From Streptomyces sp. PH10-H1 (GTDB lineage Bacteria > Actinomycetota > Actinomycetes > Streptomycetales > Streptomycetaceae), in contig NZ_JASISZ010000039.1 of NCBI RefSeq assembly GCF_030063355.1, positions 1-64,000 of the forward strand: DNA of 64,000 nt. The letters are read 5' to 3'. The position numbers and the translations under genes were made by a program. This document shows, in pieces, positions 34,436-42,676 of this stretch; position 1 is the stretch's first letter, and each line of letters opens with the position of its first letter. Below the pieces are notes generated by a model, which saw only the letters and a program-made list of their open reading frames with translations, did no database searches and was not told the DNA's origin.

Positions 34436-35872
34436 ATGTCCATCGGACACGAACCAGAACAGGAACAGAGCCGAACCCAGCACCATACGGCGGGCAGGCA
34501 TCGCCCACGCCACAGCCGGCGCTCCGGGGTCCGGTCGACCCTCGCGGCCCTGACCGTGGGCGCGTTGAGCCTGGCCGGGCTGGCCATCGCGGCAGCGCCG
34601 GGTGGCGCGACCACTCCGGCCGCGGCACGCGCCGCGGCCGTGAGCCCGGCAACGATTCCCGCACCGCCCGCCGGCTTCACCACGACGTGGAGCGATGACT
34701 TCAACGGCGGGTCCGGTACCGGCGTCGACGGCGGCAACTGGAAGTACGACACCGGCCCGGGAAGCAACTTCGGCACCGGTGAGATCGAAACGATGACCAA
34801 CAGCACCGCCAACGTCTTCCAGGACGGCGCCGGACACCTGGTCCTCAAGGCCCTGCACTCGGGCACCGACCCGCGTGCGGGCTGGACTTCGGGACGCATC
34901 GAGACCCAGGCCGCCACTTACGGAGCGCCGCCCGGCGGCGTCGTGATGATGCAGTCCTCCATCCAGCAGCCCAACCTGACCACGGCCAACGGCGCCGGAT
35001 ACTGGCCCGCGTTCTGGATGCTCGGCTCCACCCTGCGCACCGGCACCCCCTGGCCCACCTCCGGAGAAGTCGACATCCTGGAGGACATCAACAGCCGCAG
35101 TTCACTCTTCGGCACCCTGCACTGCGGAGTCGGATCCGGCGGCCCCTGCCACGAGACCACCGGCATAGGCAGCGGCGAACGCGCCTGCCCCGGCTGCCAG
35201 ACCGGCTACCACACCTACGCCGTACAGATCGACCGCTCGGTATCCCCGGAACAGATCCGCTGGTACCTCGACGGCGCCAACTACTTCACCGTCAACTCCG
35301 GCCAGGTCGACGCCACCACCTGGGCCAACGCCGTCGACCACCCGTTCTTCATCATCTACGACCTGGCCATGGGCGGCGGCTTCCCCGACGCCTTCGGCGG
35401 CGGCCCCAACGCCGCCACCGTCTCCGGCGGCCAGATGAACATCGACTACGTCGCCGTCTACAACAAGGCACCGGGAGCCGGCGGCGGATCGGATGTCGCG
35501 CATGGCAGGCCCGCGACCGCCTCTTCGACCGAGAACGCCGGCACTCCCGCCTCGGCGGCCGTGGACGGCAACACGGGCACCCGCTGGTCGAGCGCGTTCA
35601 GCGACCCGCAGTGGCTCCAGGTCGACCTCGGCCGGTCGTACAACATCAGCAGTGTGGCGCTCAGCTGGGAAGCGGCGTACGCCAGGGCCTTCCAGATCCA
35701 GACATCTCCCAACGGCGCCAACTGGACCACGGTCTACGCCACCACCACCGGCCCAGGGGGCAACCAGACCCTCAATGTGTCCGGCTCGGGCCGCTATGTG
35801 CGGATGAACGGCACACAGCGGGCCACCCCGTACGGCTACTCCCTCTGGGAGTTCCAGGTCTACGGAACCTGA
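34436..35872 (+). CDS. secreted GH16 endo-beta-glucanase (laminarinase type) with F5/8 C (CBM32-like) domain
   Basis: 478 residues. Basic N-region RHRPRHSRRSGVRSTL then a hydrophobic core and Ala-rich cleavage region gives a secretion signal. The GH16 domain (about residues 80-345) has WPAFWMLGS and the catalytic EVDILED, with nucleophile Glu211, Asp213 and acid/base Glu216. A Gly-rich linker leads to a discoidin-like domain (HGRPATASSTENAGTPASAAVDGN...WLQVDLG) for glycan binding. Likely degrades beta-1,3(-1,4)-glucans outside the cell. The LacI-type operator upstream supports induction by glucan sugars. Confidence 0.94.
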   Translation: MSIGHEPEQEQSRTQHHTAGRHRPRHSRRSGVRSTLAALTVGALSLAGLAIAAAPGGATTPAAARAAAVSPATIPAPPAGFTTTWSDDFNGGSGTGVDGGNWKYDTGPGSNFGTGEIETMTNSTANVFQDGAGHLVLKALHSGTDPRAGWTSGRIETQAATYGAPPGGVVMMQSSIQQPNLTTANGAGYWPAFWMLGSTLRTGTPWPTSGEVDILEDINSRSSLFGTLHCGVGSGGPCHETTGIGSGERACPGCQTGYHTYAVQIDRSVSPEQIRWYLDGANYFTVNSGQVDATTWANAVDHPFFIIYDLAMGGGFPDAFGGGPNAATVSGGQMNIDYVAVYNKAPGAGGGSDVAHGRPATASSTENAGTPASAAVDGNTGTRWSSAFSDPQWLQVDLGRSYNISSVALSWEAAYARAFQIQTSPNGANWTTVYATTTGPGGNQTLNVSGSGRYVRMNGTQRATPYGYSLWEFQVYGT

Positions 35873-35878
35873 CCGTAC

Positions 35879-35909
35879 CGCCGCAACCCGCGCGGTGCGG
35901 GTTGCGGCG
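35879..35909 (+). terminator. hairpin after the GH16 gene
   Basis: Perfect 11-bp stem ccgcaacccgc / gcgggttgcgg with a 5-base loop, 8 bp after the stop codon; extended to 13 bp by flanking bases. No T-run. Confidence 0.8.
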
Positions 35910-35930
35910 ATCCACTCGCGCCACAACCCA

Positions 35931-35964
35931 GAAAAGCAAGAAACCCCTGGTCAACAGGGGTTTC
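35931..35964 (-). terminator. terminator of tRNA-Leu
   Basis: Stem aaacccctg / caggggttt with a 5-base loop immediately after the tRNA 3' end on the minus strand, followed by a T-rich stretch (cttgcttttc). Confidence 0.85.
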
Positions 35965-35967
35965 AAC

Positions 35968-36055
35968 TGGTGTCCGAGGGGGGACTTGAACCCCCACGCC
36001 CGATAAAGGGCACTAGCACCTCAAGCTAGCGCGTCTGCCATTCCGCCACCCGGAC
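35968..36055 (-). tRNA. tRNA-Leu (anticodon GAG)
   Basis: 88 nt including an encoded CCA. The anticodon stem CTAGC/GCTAG frames the loop TTGAGGT (anticodon GAG). A long variable arm (TGCCCTTTATCGGGC) marks a class II tRNA, and the acceptor stem GTCCGGG pairs with CTCGGAC. The T-loop is TTCAAGT. Confidence 0.96.
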
Positions 36056-36195
36056 AGGGTGTGCACCGTGGTTTCCCCCGGCGACATGGACAACGATACC
36101 AAGGAATCGGAGTGCTTCTCACCTGCATAAGGGGCCTGTGTGCGGGTGCGGGCGGGGTCCCGGATTCGGGAGTCGGGAGGACGTAGGGTCCGGGT

Positions 36196-37527
36196 GTGAG
36201 CGATACGTCACCATCAGTCACCCACCGTGAGAGTCGCAGGCCACGGCCCCTTTCACCCCTGCGGGAGCATCTGCGGGACACGTTCTGGTTCGCACCGTCC
36301 GTCGGACTGGTGGGGGCGCTGTTGCTGGCGGGGGCGGTGGGGGAGCTCGACGCCTGGCTGATCGGGGCGCTGCAGGACGACGGGGACTACGAATCGGTCT
36401 CGTCACTGATCAAAGTCGCGGAGGACGCGAAGTCGGTCGTGACGACGGTGGGCTCGGCGATGCTGACGTTCATCGGTGTGGTGTTCAGCATCTCGCTGGT
36501 CGCACTGCAGATGGCGAGCAGCCAGTTCTCGCCCCGGGTCATGCGGCTGTACGTACGCAGCCGGATCACCAAGGGGACCTTCGCGGTGTTCCTGGCGACG
36601 TTCCTGTTCTCGCTGGCGGGACAGGCGTCGTACGACGGGGAGAAGGACCCGCGGCTGGTCACGAGCGTGCCGGTGTTCACGCTGCTGACGGCGGTGCTGC
36701 TGGTGCTGATCAGCCTGGGGCTGTTCGTGGCGTATGTGAACGCCACGATCCGGCTGATGCGGATCAGCTATGTGATCGACCGGATCACCCGTGAGTCGTT
36801 CCGGGTGCTGGCCGCCTATCCGCTCCGGGATCCTGAGGCGGGGCCGCTGCCCGCGGAGGTGTCGGTGATCACCCACCGGGGGCGGGCGGGGGTGCTGCGG
36901 GATGTGAACATCGCGCGGCTGTCGCGGATCGCGCGGCGCGGTGGAACGGTGCTGCGGCTGGTGCCGCGGATCGGGGACTTCGTGGTGCCGGGGACTCCGC
37001 TGCTGACCGTGCACGGCGAGAGCGACGGCAAGCTGCCGGTGCGGCTGCTGCGGTCGGCGGTGTCGGTCGGGGTGGAGCGGACGTTCCACCAGGATCTGGG
37101 GTTCGGGCTGCGGCAGCTGGCGGACATCGGGCTGCGGGCGCTGTCGCCGGCCATCAACGATCCGACGACGGCGGTGCAGTGCCTGGACCGGATCGTGCAG
37201 TTCCTGGCGGCGGTGGCGGACCGGCCGCTGGGCGCAGTGCACCACACCGATCGCTCGGGGGCGGTGCGGCTGGTGCAGGACCTGCCGTCCTGGGGCGATC
37301 TGGTGGATCTGGGACTGACCGAGATCCGGCTGTGCGCGACGACCAGCCCACAGGTCACCCGCCGGATGCTGGCCGGTCTCGACGATCTGCTGCTGCTGGC
37401 TCCGCACGAGCGCCGGGAGCCGCTGGAGCGGCACCGCGTACTGGTGGAGCAGGCCGTGGAACGTAGGGTGCCGGAGGCCGCGGACCGCGAGTTCGCCCTG
37501 CTCGCCGACCACCAGGGAATCGGTTAG
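36196..37527 (+). CDS. DUF2254 family membrane protein
   Basis: 443 residues. About four membrane helices in the first 190 residues (FWFAPSVGLVGALLLAGAVG, VVTTVGSAMLTFIGVVFSIS and two more), then a soluble part with QDLGFGLRQLADIGLRALSPAINDPTTAVQCLDR, the family signature. No known function. GTG 36196 has almost no leader between a probable -10 (tagggt) and the start, so it may be leaderless. Confidence 0.85.
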   Translation: MSDTSPSVTHRESRRPRPLSPLREHLRDTFWFAPSVGLVGALLLAGAVGELDAWLIGALQDDGDYESVSSLIKVAEDAKSVVTTVGSAMLTFIGVVFSISLVALQMASSQFSPRVMRLYVRSRITKGTFAVFLATFLFSLAGQASYDGEKDPRLVTSVPVFTLLTAVLLVLISLGLFVAYVNATIRLMRISYVIDRITRESFRVLAAYPLRDPEAGPLPAEVSVITHRGRAGVLRDVNIARLSRIARRGGTVLRLVPRIGDFVVPGTPLLTVHGESDGKLPVRLLRSAVSVGVERTFHQDLGFGLRQLADIGLRALSPAINDPTTAVQCLDRIVQFLAAVADRPLGAVHHTDRSGAVRLVQDLPSWGDLVDLGLTEIRLCATTSPQVTRRMLAGLDDLLLLAPHERREPLERHRVLVEQAVERRVPEAADREFALLADHQGIG

Positions 37528-37537
37528 CCGCGCTCCC

Positions 37538-37579
37538 CCATCGCCGGACGGGCTCGATGTCGAGCCCGTCCGGCGATGG
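37538..37579. terminator. bidirectional hairpin terminator
   Basis: Twenty-bp perfect stem (ccatcgccggacgggctcga and its complement) between two converging genes, DUF2254 and the aldehyde dehydrogenase. Confidence 0.9.
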
Positions 37580-37588
37580 TTCACCGCA

Positions 37589-39127
37589 CTAGCTGGGCTG
37601 GAGCCGGTAGTCGGGGAAGTTGCCGGGCAGTCGCTCGTCGGCCGGGCCCTGGGTGACGGACCTGACCAGCAGTTCGCCGCCGACGAAGGCGCCGCGCCAG
37701 GAGGCGCCGAAGCCGCCGAAGAGCTCCTCGCGGTCGCCGCGCGAACGCGGCTTGCTGTGGCCGACCTTGAAGGCCCGGATCTGCGGGGCGAGCCGGTCGA
37801 AGGTTTCCGGGTCGTCGCAGGCCAGGGTCGCCACCAGCGCGCCGTTGCTGGCGTTCATCGCGGCCAGCAGTTCGGCCTCGGTGTCGACCAGTACGAGCGT
37901 ATCGACCGGGCCGAACGGTTCCGCATGGTGCAGCGGCGAGGTCGAGGGCGGGTTGAGCAGGGTGACCGGCGGCAGGTAGGCGGAAGTGTCCTGGCCGGGC
38001 AGGAAACGGCCCTCGGCGAGGGACCCGTGGTGCAGCGGGATGGCGCCGCGGCTGATGGCCTCGGAGACCAGGTCGCCGAGCTCCTTGGCCTTGGCGGCGT
38101 TGATCAGCGGCCCGAAGTCCAGCTCGGGCAGGTCGTCGTCCGGGTGCTCGACGGCCAGCGGGTGGCCGAAGGTGACAGCCTGGACGCCCGGCAGGTAGGC
38201 GGTCAGGAACTGGTCGAAGGTGGCGCGCTGCACGACGAACCGCGGGTAGGCGGTGCAGCGCTGCTTGGCGTAGTCGAAGGTCTTGCGGATATGGCCGGTG
38301 AGGGTGGGCCAGTCGGTGTAGTTCCACACGCCCCAGGCGTTGAGGCCCTCCTGCTCCAGGATGTGGCGCTTGCCGAGGTCCGCGACGGAGGCGGCGACCC
38401 GGCCGCCCGCGTCCCGGCCGCCGACGAAGGAGACGCAACCGATCTCCGGCGCCCTGACCAGCGCTTCGGACAGCTCTCCGCCGCTGCCGCTGACCAGCGT
38501 GACGGGCAGGCCTTCGCGGGCGGCCAGCGCGGTGGCGAGGGTGAGGCAGGCGAGACCGCCGTCGGTGGGGGTCTTGGCTATGACGGCGTTGCCGGCAAGC
38601 GCCTGCACCAGCATGGCGTGGACGAGGACGCTCATCGGGTAGTTCCAACTGGCGATGTTGCTGACCGGCCCCGGCAGCGGGGTGCGGCCCTCGACCATCC
38701 GGTCGATCTCGCCGACGTACCAGCGCACGCCGTCGATCGCCCGGTCCACGTCCGCCTGGGCAAGACGCCAGGGCTTGCCGATCTCCCACACCAGCAGCAG
38801 CGCGAGCAGTTCGCGGTGCTCGGTGAGGGCGTCCAGGGTCGCGCAGACGCGCGCCTTGCGTTCGGCGAGCGGCACCTCGCGCCACGCGCGGTGCTGGTCC
38901 AGCGCCGCCCGTACCGCCAGATGGGCGCTGGGCGCGTCCAGCCGGGGCAGGGCGGCGAGAGGAGTGCCGTCGACGGGCGAGGTGGTCGGCAGCAGCCGGC
39001 CGTCGGCCTGCCACCGGCCGTTCCAGTAATTGAGCACACGATCATCACGGAACGCCTCGGGGGCGACCTCGACGCAACGCCGCCACGCGTCCGACCAGGC
39101 CGTACCGGGCTTGAGGATGAGGGTCAT
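37589..39127 (-). CDS. aldehyde dehydrogenase family protein
   Basis: 512 residues of the ALDH superfamily. Cofactor and catalytic regions: WNYPMSVLVHAMLVQALAGNAVIAKTP, VSFVGG, LEQEGLNAWGVWNY (general-base Glu) and YAKQRCTAYPRFVV (nucleophile Cys), then LDFGPLI and EPFGPVDTLV. It would oxidise an aldehyde or semialdehyde with NAD(P); substrate unknown. The ATG overlaps the carbonic anhydrase stop (ATGA), an unusual partner. Confidence 0.9.
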   Translation of the reverse strand: MTLILKPGTAWSDAWRRCVEVAPEAFRDDRVLNYWNGRWQADGRLLPTTSPVDGTPLAALPRLDAPSAHLAVRAALDQHRAWREVPLAERKARVCATLDALTEHRELLALLLVWEIGKPWRLAQADVDRAIDGVRWYVGEIDRMVEGRTPLPGPVSNIASWNYPMSVLVHAMLVQALAGNAVIAKTPTDGGLACLTLATALAAREGLPVTLVSGSGGELSEALVRAPEIGCVSFVGGRDAGGRVAASVADLGKRHILEQEGLNAWGVWNYTDWPTLTGHIRKTFDYAKQRCTAYPRFVVQRATFDQFLTAYLPGVQAVTFGHPLAVEHPDDDLPELDFGPLINAAKAKELGDLVSEAISRGAIPLHHGSLAEGRFLPGQDTSAYLPPVTLLNPPSTSPLHHAEPFGPVDTLVLVDTEAELLAAMNASNGALVATLACDDPETFDRLAPQIRAFKVGHSKPRSRGDREELFGGFGASWRGAFVGGELLVRSVTQGPADERLPGNFPDYRLQPS

Positions 39128-39513
39128 CTGTTCTCCGCTCGTTCGGGGCGGATCTCGCGCAGAGCACCACCGCGCGTATAGACGAAGCCGCGCACCACAT
39201 CGGTATGGGGCAGCTCTTGGTTGTCACGGAGCCGGATCAGGCACGCCCGTAGATCGTCGGCGGGGTCACCGAGAGCCGCACAGTCCTCGTGGTGTACCAG
39301 CAGGATTTCACTGGTTCCGCCTACAGTCTGACTCAAGCGCAGCGAGCGGAGGGTGTCGTCGGTGACGCATCCGCCCGCGTTGCGGATGACATGGGCGTCG
39401 CCCGGCCGCAGTCCGAACATCGTCTCGACGCCCAGGCGGGCGTCCATGCACGCGACGATAGCGACCCGGGTTCTGGGGCGCCGCGACTTCGGGTCAAGTG
39501 GGGTGAGCGCCAC
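39124..39513 (-). CDS. short beta-class carbonic anhydrase
   Basis: 129 residues. Zinc-ligand motifs of the beta class are kept: CMDARLGVE (Cys, plus the Asp-Arg dyad), HVIRNAGGCVTDD, and HHEDC (His and Cys). Actinomycete homologues are about 165 residues; the stretch between HHEDC and LPHTDVVRGFVY is some 25-30 residues shorter. It may still work, or may be another product of deletion here, as the frame is intact. It starts with GTG 11 bp after the chorismate mutase stop and overlaps the ALDH start. Confidence 0.82.
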   Translation of the reverse strand: MALTPLDPKSRRPRTRVAIVACMDARLGVETMFGLRPGDAHVIRNAGGCVTDDTLRSLRLSQTVGGTSEILLVHHEDCAALGDPADDLRACLIRLRDNQELPHTDVVRGFVYTRGGALREIRPERAENR

Positions 39514-39523
39514 ACCGGCCGGG

Positions 39524-39880
39524 TCAGGAGCCGGCGGGCGCGCCGTCGGCGGCCGAGCGCCCGGCGATCACTTTGTGGTGGCGGACGACCTCGCCGATGA
39601 TGAAGTTGAGCATCTTCTCCGCGAAGGCCGGGTCCAGCCGGGCGTCCTCGGCCAGCTTGCGCAGCCGGGCGATCTGGGCGGCCTCGCGGGCCGGGTCGGC
39701 GGGCGGCAGGCTGTGGGCGGCTTTCAGCTCGCCCACCTGCTGGGTGCATTTGAACCGCTCGGCGAGCAGGTGTACCAAAGCCGCGTCGAGGTTGTCGATG
39801 CTGCCCCGCAGATACAGCAGGCGCGTCCGGACCTCGTCGTCGGCGACGAAGGCACCTCCGGCGGTCGGCTGCTCAGTCAT
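39524..39880 (-). CDS. AroQ-type chorismate mutase
   Basis: 118 residues, all-helical AroQ fold: LRGSIDNLDAALVHLLAERFKCTQQVGELKAAHSLPPADPAREAAQIARL with the conserved Arg, Lys and Gln positions, and a C-terminal helix FAEKMLNFIIGEVVRHH. It converts chorismate to prephenate for Phe/Tyr synthesis. ATG 39880 is preceded by GAGAGAG. It heads an odd operon with carbonic anhydrase and ALDH. Confidence 0.92.
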   Translation of the reverse strand: MTEQPTAGGAFVADDEVRTRLLYLRGSIDNLDAALVHLLAERFKCTQQVGELKAAHSLPPADPAREAAQIARLRKLAEDARLDPAFAEKMLNFIIGEVVRHHKVIAGRSAADGAPAGS

Positions 39881-40102
39881 ATCTCTCTCGCGTTCCTGGA
39901 TCAGGCCGTGTCGGCGTGCTGGTGGTACGAGGTGCGGGGCTGGGCGCCGGCGGCGGCGCCGCGCCCCACAGTAGTCCCGGGCAGTCGAGGCGACCTCGCC
40001 GCACGACCACCCCGTCACTCATGGCAACCTCTGTACAAAGGGCCGCTTCGGATATCGCTTGGTCGGACGCATCCGACATGTACAGAACCGGGACTGATCA
40101 GC

Positions 40103-40951
40103 ATGGGACGGGTAACCGAGCGCCGCCGCGTACTCCGCATCCGGGACGGTGCGGCCGGGCACCGCGCGGACACGCTGGTGGCGGAGGAACCACTGGAGAT
40201 CCGGCTGAACGGGAAGGCGCTGGCCATCACGATGCGCACCCCCGGCGACGACTTCGCGCTCGCCGCCGGGTTCCTGGCCAGTGAGGGCGTCATCGGGCGG
40301 GCCGACGAGATCGCGAACATCGTGTACTGCGCGGGCGCCACGGTGGACGGCTCCAATACGTACAACATCGTCGACGTGCGCCTCGCCGAGGGCGTGATCG
40401 TCCCCGACATCACGCTGGAGCGGAACGTCTACACCACGTCCTCGTGCGGCCTGTGCGGCAAGGCCAGCCTGGACGCGGTGCGGACCAACGCCCGCTGGAA
40501 GATCGACGACACTCCCCCGGTCCGTATCGGCACGGATCTGCTGGCCGTCCTCCCCGACCGGCTCAGGGCGTCCCAGCAGGTCTTCGAACGGACCGGGGGG
40601 CTGCACGCCGCCGCGCTCTTCACGCCGGACGGCGAACTGGTGGACGTGCGCGAGGACGTCGGCCGGCACAACGCCGTCGACAAGCTCGTCGGCCGCGCCC
40701 TCCAGCAGGATCTGCTGCCGCTCTCGAACCTGATCCTGCTGGTCTCGGGCCGCGCGTCCTTCGAACTGGCGCAGAAGGCGGTGATGGCCGGCCTGCCGGT
40801 GCTGGCGGCGGTCTCGGCGCCGTCGTCCCTGGCGGTGGACCTGGCGGCCGAGGCAGGACTGACCCTGGTCGGGTTCCTGCGCGGCTCCTCCATGAACGTG
40901 TACGCGGGTGAGCACCGGATCATCCTGCGGACCGCGGCCGACGGGAACTGA
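40103..40951 (+). CDS. fdhD: formate dehydrogenase accessory sulfurtransferase FdhD
   Basis: 282 residues. It carries sulfur to the molybdenum cofactor of formate dehydrogenase. TTSSCGLCGKASLDAV holds the paired Cys115 and Cys118; TMRTPGDDFALAAGFLASEGVI, GGLHAAALF, VREDVGRHNAVDKLVG and SGRASFELAQKAVMAGLPVLAAVSAPSSLAV are diagnostic. No fdh structural genes are in the window. ATG 40103 is used; a longer in-frame extension exists but lacks coding bias. Confidence 0.96.
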   Translation: MGRVTERRRVLRIRDGAAGHRADTLVAEEPLEIRLNGKALAITMRTPGDDFALAAGFLASEGVIGRADEIANIVYCAGATVDGSNTYNIVDVRLAEGVIVPDITLERNVYTTSSCGLCGKASLDAVRTNARWKIDDTPPVRIGTDLLAVLPDRLRASQQVFERTGGLHAAALFTPDGELVDVREDVGRHNAVDKLVGRALQQDLLPLSNLILLVSGRASFELAQKAVMAGLPVLAAVSAPSSLAVDLAAEAGLTLVGFLRGSSMNVYAGEHRIILRTAADGN

Positions 40952-41129
40952 GGCCGTCCGCGCACACGAGCGGGGACCGGACCGGCGGGATGCGCCCCTG
41001 CGCCGCCCGGTCCCCGCTGCCCGTAGGCTCGCGCTCGCGGTGGAGGGTGTCCCCGTCGAGGCGGGCGTCTTCTGCTGAATGCTGTACCGCCGGCTCCGCG
41101 CGGGCGACCGGGGGCGCGCACTCCCGCGT

Positions 41130-41450
41130 ACCTGCTCTTCCTCGCGATGGCGCTGTCAGTGCCGGCGGTGGCCCGGATCTGGCCGCCGAAGCCGATCGGC
41201 AGGTCGTCGGCGATGTTGTACGCCTGACCCGGCCGGCAGTGCCGCACCGCGAGCGCGACGGCGTCGGCCGCGTCGGCGAGATTCGCCCAGGGCAGCACCC
41301 AGCCGTGGTCGGGGGTGACGGGCAGGGCGCGCCTGCGCAGCATCGGCAGCAACTGCTCGGTGCCGCCTTCGCCGTAGAACATCCCGAAGCGCAGGGCGAC
41401 GCCTTCGATGCCTTCAGTCACCCGTTCCAGCACCTGTTCCAGCGCCCGGT
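41130..41450 (-). pseudogene. remnant of an NAD(P)-dependent epimerase/dehydratase
   Basis: About 105 residues of homology in a minus-strand frame: EGIEGVALRFGMFYGEGGTEQ, then PVTPDHGWVLPWANLADAADAV and RPGQAYNIADDLPIGFGGQIRATAG. This is the C-terminal half of an extended-SDR epimerase. The Rossmann N-terminal half is absent; upstream sequence is instead the end of the SBF symporter gene. After ATAG the frame loses homology. It is a fragment with both ends gone. Confidence 0.75.
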
Positions 41451-42491
41451 CCACTGGCTGACGGATCCGCCGATCCGCTCGCGCACGACGCCGGTGTCCT
41501 GCGGCGGGGCCGCCGGGGCGGGGGCGGGGGCCCGCCGCGCCCAGCGCTTGGCGATCACCGCGCAGACCATCAGCTGCATCTGGTGGAAGAGCATGAGCGG
41601 CAGGATCGTCAGCCCCGCCTGGGCGCCGAACAGCACGGTGGCCATAGGCAGTCCGGAGGCCAGGCTCTTCTTCGATCCGGCGAAGACGATGGTGACCCGG
41701 TCGGCGCGGCCGAAGCCGAGCCGGCGGGCGGTGTACGAGGTGAGGGCGAGCATCACGGCGAGCAGTACGGCCTCCACCGCGAGCAGTTCCAGGAGCCGCA
41801 CGGGAGTGACCCGGTGCCAGATGCCCTGCGCCATGCCCGCGCTGAAGGCGGTGTAGACGACCAGCAGGATCGAACCCCGGTCGGCGAAGCCGAGGGACTT
41901 CTTGTGCCGGGTGAGGAATCCGGTGATCCAGTGGCGGAGCAACTGCCCGGCGAGGAACGGCGCGAGGAGCTGCAGCGCGAGGTCGAGCACCGAGCCCGCC
42001 GAGACCCCGCCACCGCCGCCCAGCAGCAGCGCGGCCAGCAGCGGGGTGAGGAAGACGCCGATCAGGCTGGAGAACGAGCCGGCGCAGATGGCGGCGGCGA
42101 CATTGCCCCGGGCGATCGAGGTGAAGGCGATCGAGGACTGGATGGTGGACGGGAGCAGGCACAGGAAGAGCAGACCGGTGTACAGCTGCGGGGACAGGGC
42201 GTACGGGACGAGCCCGCGGGCGGCCAGGCCGAGCAGCGGGAAGACCGCGAAGGTGCAGGCGAGCACGGTCAGATGCAGCCGCCAGTGCTTGAGGCCTTCG
42301 AGGGTCTCGCGGGTGGACAGCCGCGCGCCGTAGAGGAAGAAGAGCAGCGCCACCGCGCCCTTGGTCGCGCCGCTCGCGGCGGTGGCGGCTCCGCCGGTGG
42401 CGGGCAGCAGCGCGGCGAGCAGAACGGTCCCGAGCAGTGCCGCGATGAACGGATCGACCGGGAGCCAGGCGGGGTACGTGGGGCGGCGCAT
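41418..42491 (-). CDS. bile acid:sodium symporter-like (SBF-like) transporter with altered C-terminus
   Basis: 357 residues, ten predicted membrane helices: FIAALLGTVLLAALLPA, GAVALLFFLYGARLS, FCSL-type LCLLPSTIQSSIAFTSIARGN, FLAGQLLRHWITGF and FAGSKKSLASGLPMATVLFG, the fingerprints of the SBF-like family. After MVCAVIAKRWARR the tail is fused to sequence that overlaps the epimerase remnant (GSVSQWTGRWNRCWNG), so its native last residues were probably replaced by a deletion. All helices are intact, so transport could persist. Divergent from a LysR gene, its likely regulator. Confidence 0.85.
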   Translation of the reverse strand: MRRPTYPAWLPVDPFIAALLGTVLLAALLPATGGAATAASGATKGAVALLFFLYGARLSTRETLEGLKHWRLHLTVLACTFAVFPLLGLAARGLVPYALSPQLYTGLLFLCLLPSTIQSSIAFTSIARGNVAAAICAGSFSSLIGVFLTPLLAALLLGGGGGVSAGSVLDLALQLLAPFLAGQLLRHWITGFLTRHKKSLGFADRGSILLVVYTAFSAGMAQGIWHRVTPVRLLELLAVEAVLLAVMLALTSYTARRLGFGRADRVTIVFAGSKKSLASGLPMATVLFGAQAGLTILPLMLFHQMQLMVCAVIAKRWARRAPAPAPAAPPQDTGVVRERIGGSVSQWTGRWNRCWNG

Positions 42492-42525
42492 CGTCCTACT
42501 TCTTGCTTCTTGCGGTTGCATCGGC

Positions 42526-42567
42526 TCGGTTGTCCCGGGTCGGTTGTCCCGGCTCGGTTGTCCCGGC
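42526..42567. repeat. three tandem 14-bp tcggttgtcccgg(g/c) units
   Basis: Three direct copies in the divergent promoter region of the symporter and LysR genes. Spacing of 14 bp is not a whole helical turn, so slipped replication is as likely as a binding array. Confidence 0.8.
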
Positions 42568-42647
42568 TCGGGCTTCGGCTCCGGCGGATTCCCTCTCCAG
42601 CGTCCTCCTCATTCCGGCGATCGGGAATCCCTCTGGCCACGCTGACT

Positions 42648-42668
42648 GTTATCGCTGATCACGATAAC
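42648..42668. promoter_or_regulatory. LysR-type dyad gttatcg-N7-cgataac
   Basis: Perfect 7-bp arms with a 7-bp spacer, ending 8 bp before the LysR start codon. It fits the T-N11-A pattern of LysR boxes and probably serves autoregulation and control of the divergent symporter. Confidence 0.75.
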
Positions 42669-42676
42669 CTGGCGGG

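Noticed and set aside
28652..36055. The two tRNA genes as integration sites of a mobile element
   Set aside because: No integrase, excisionase or duplicated tRNA 3' end is seen near either tRNA.
39124..39513. Carbonic anhydrase as another deletion pseudogene
   Set aside because: The frame is open and all zinc ligands remain, so the shorter middle may be natural; kept as a gene.
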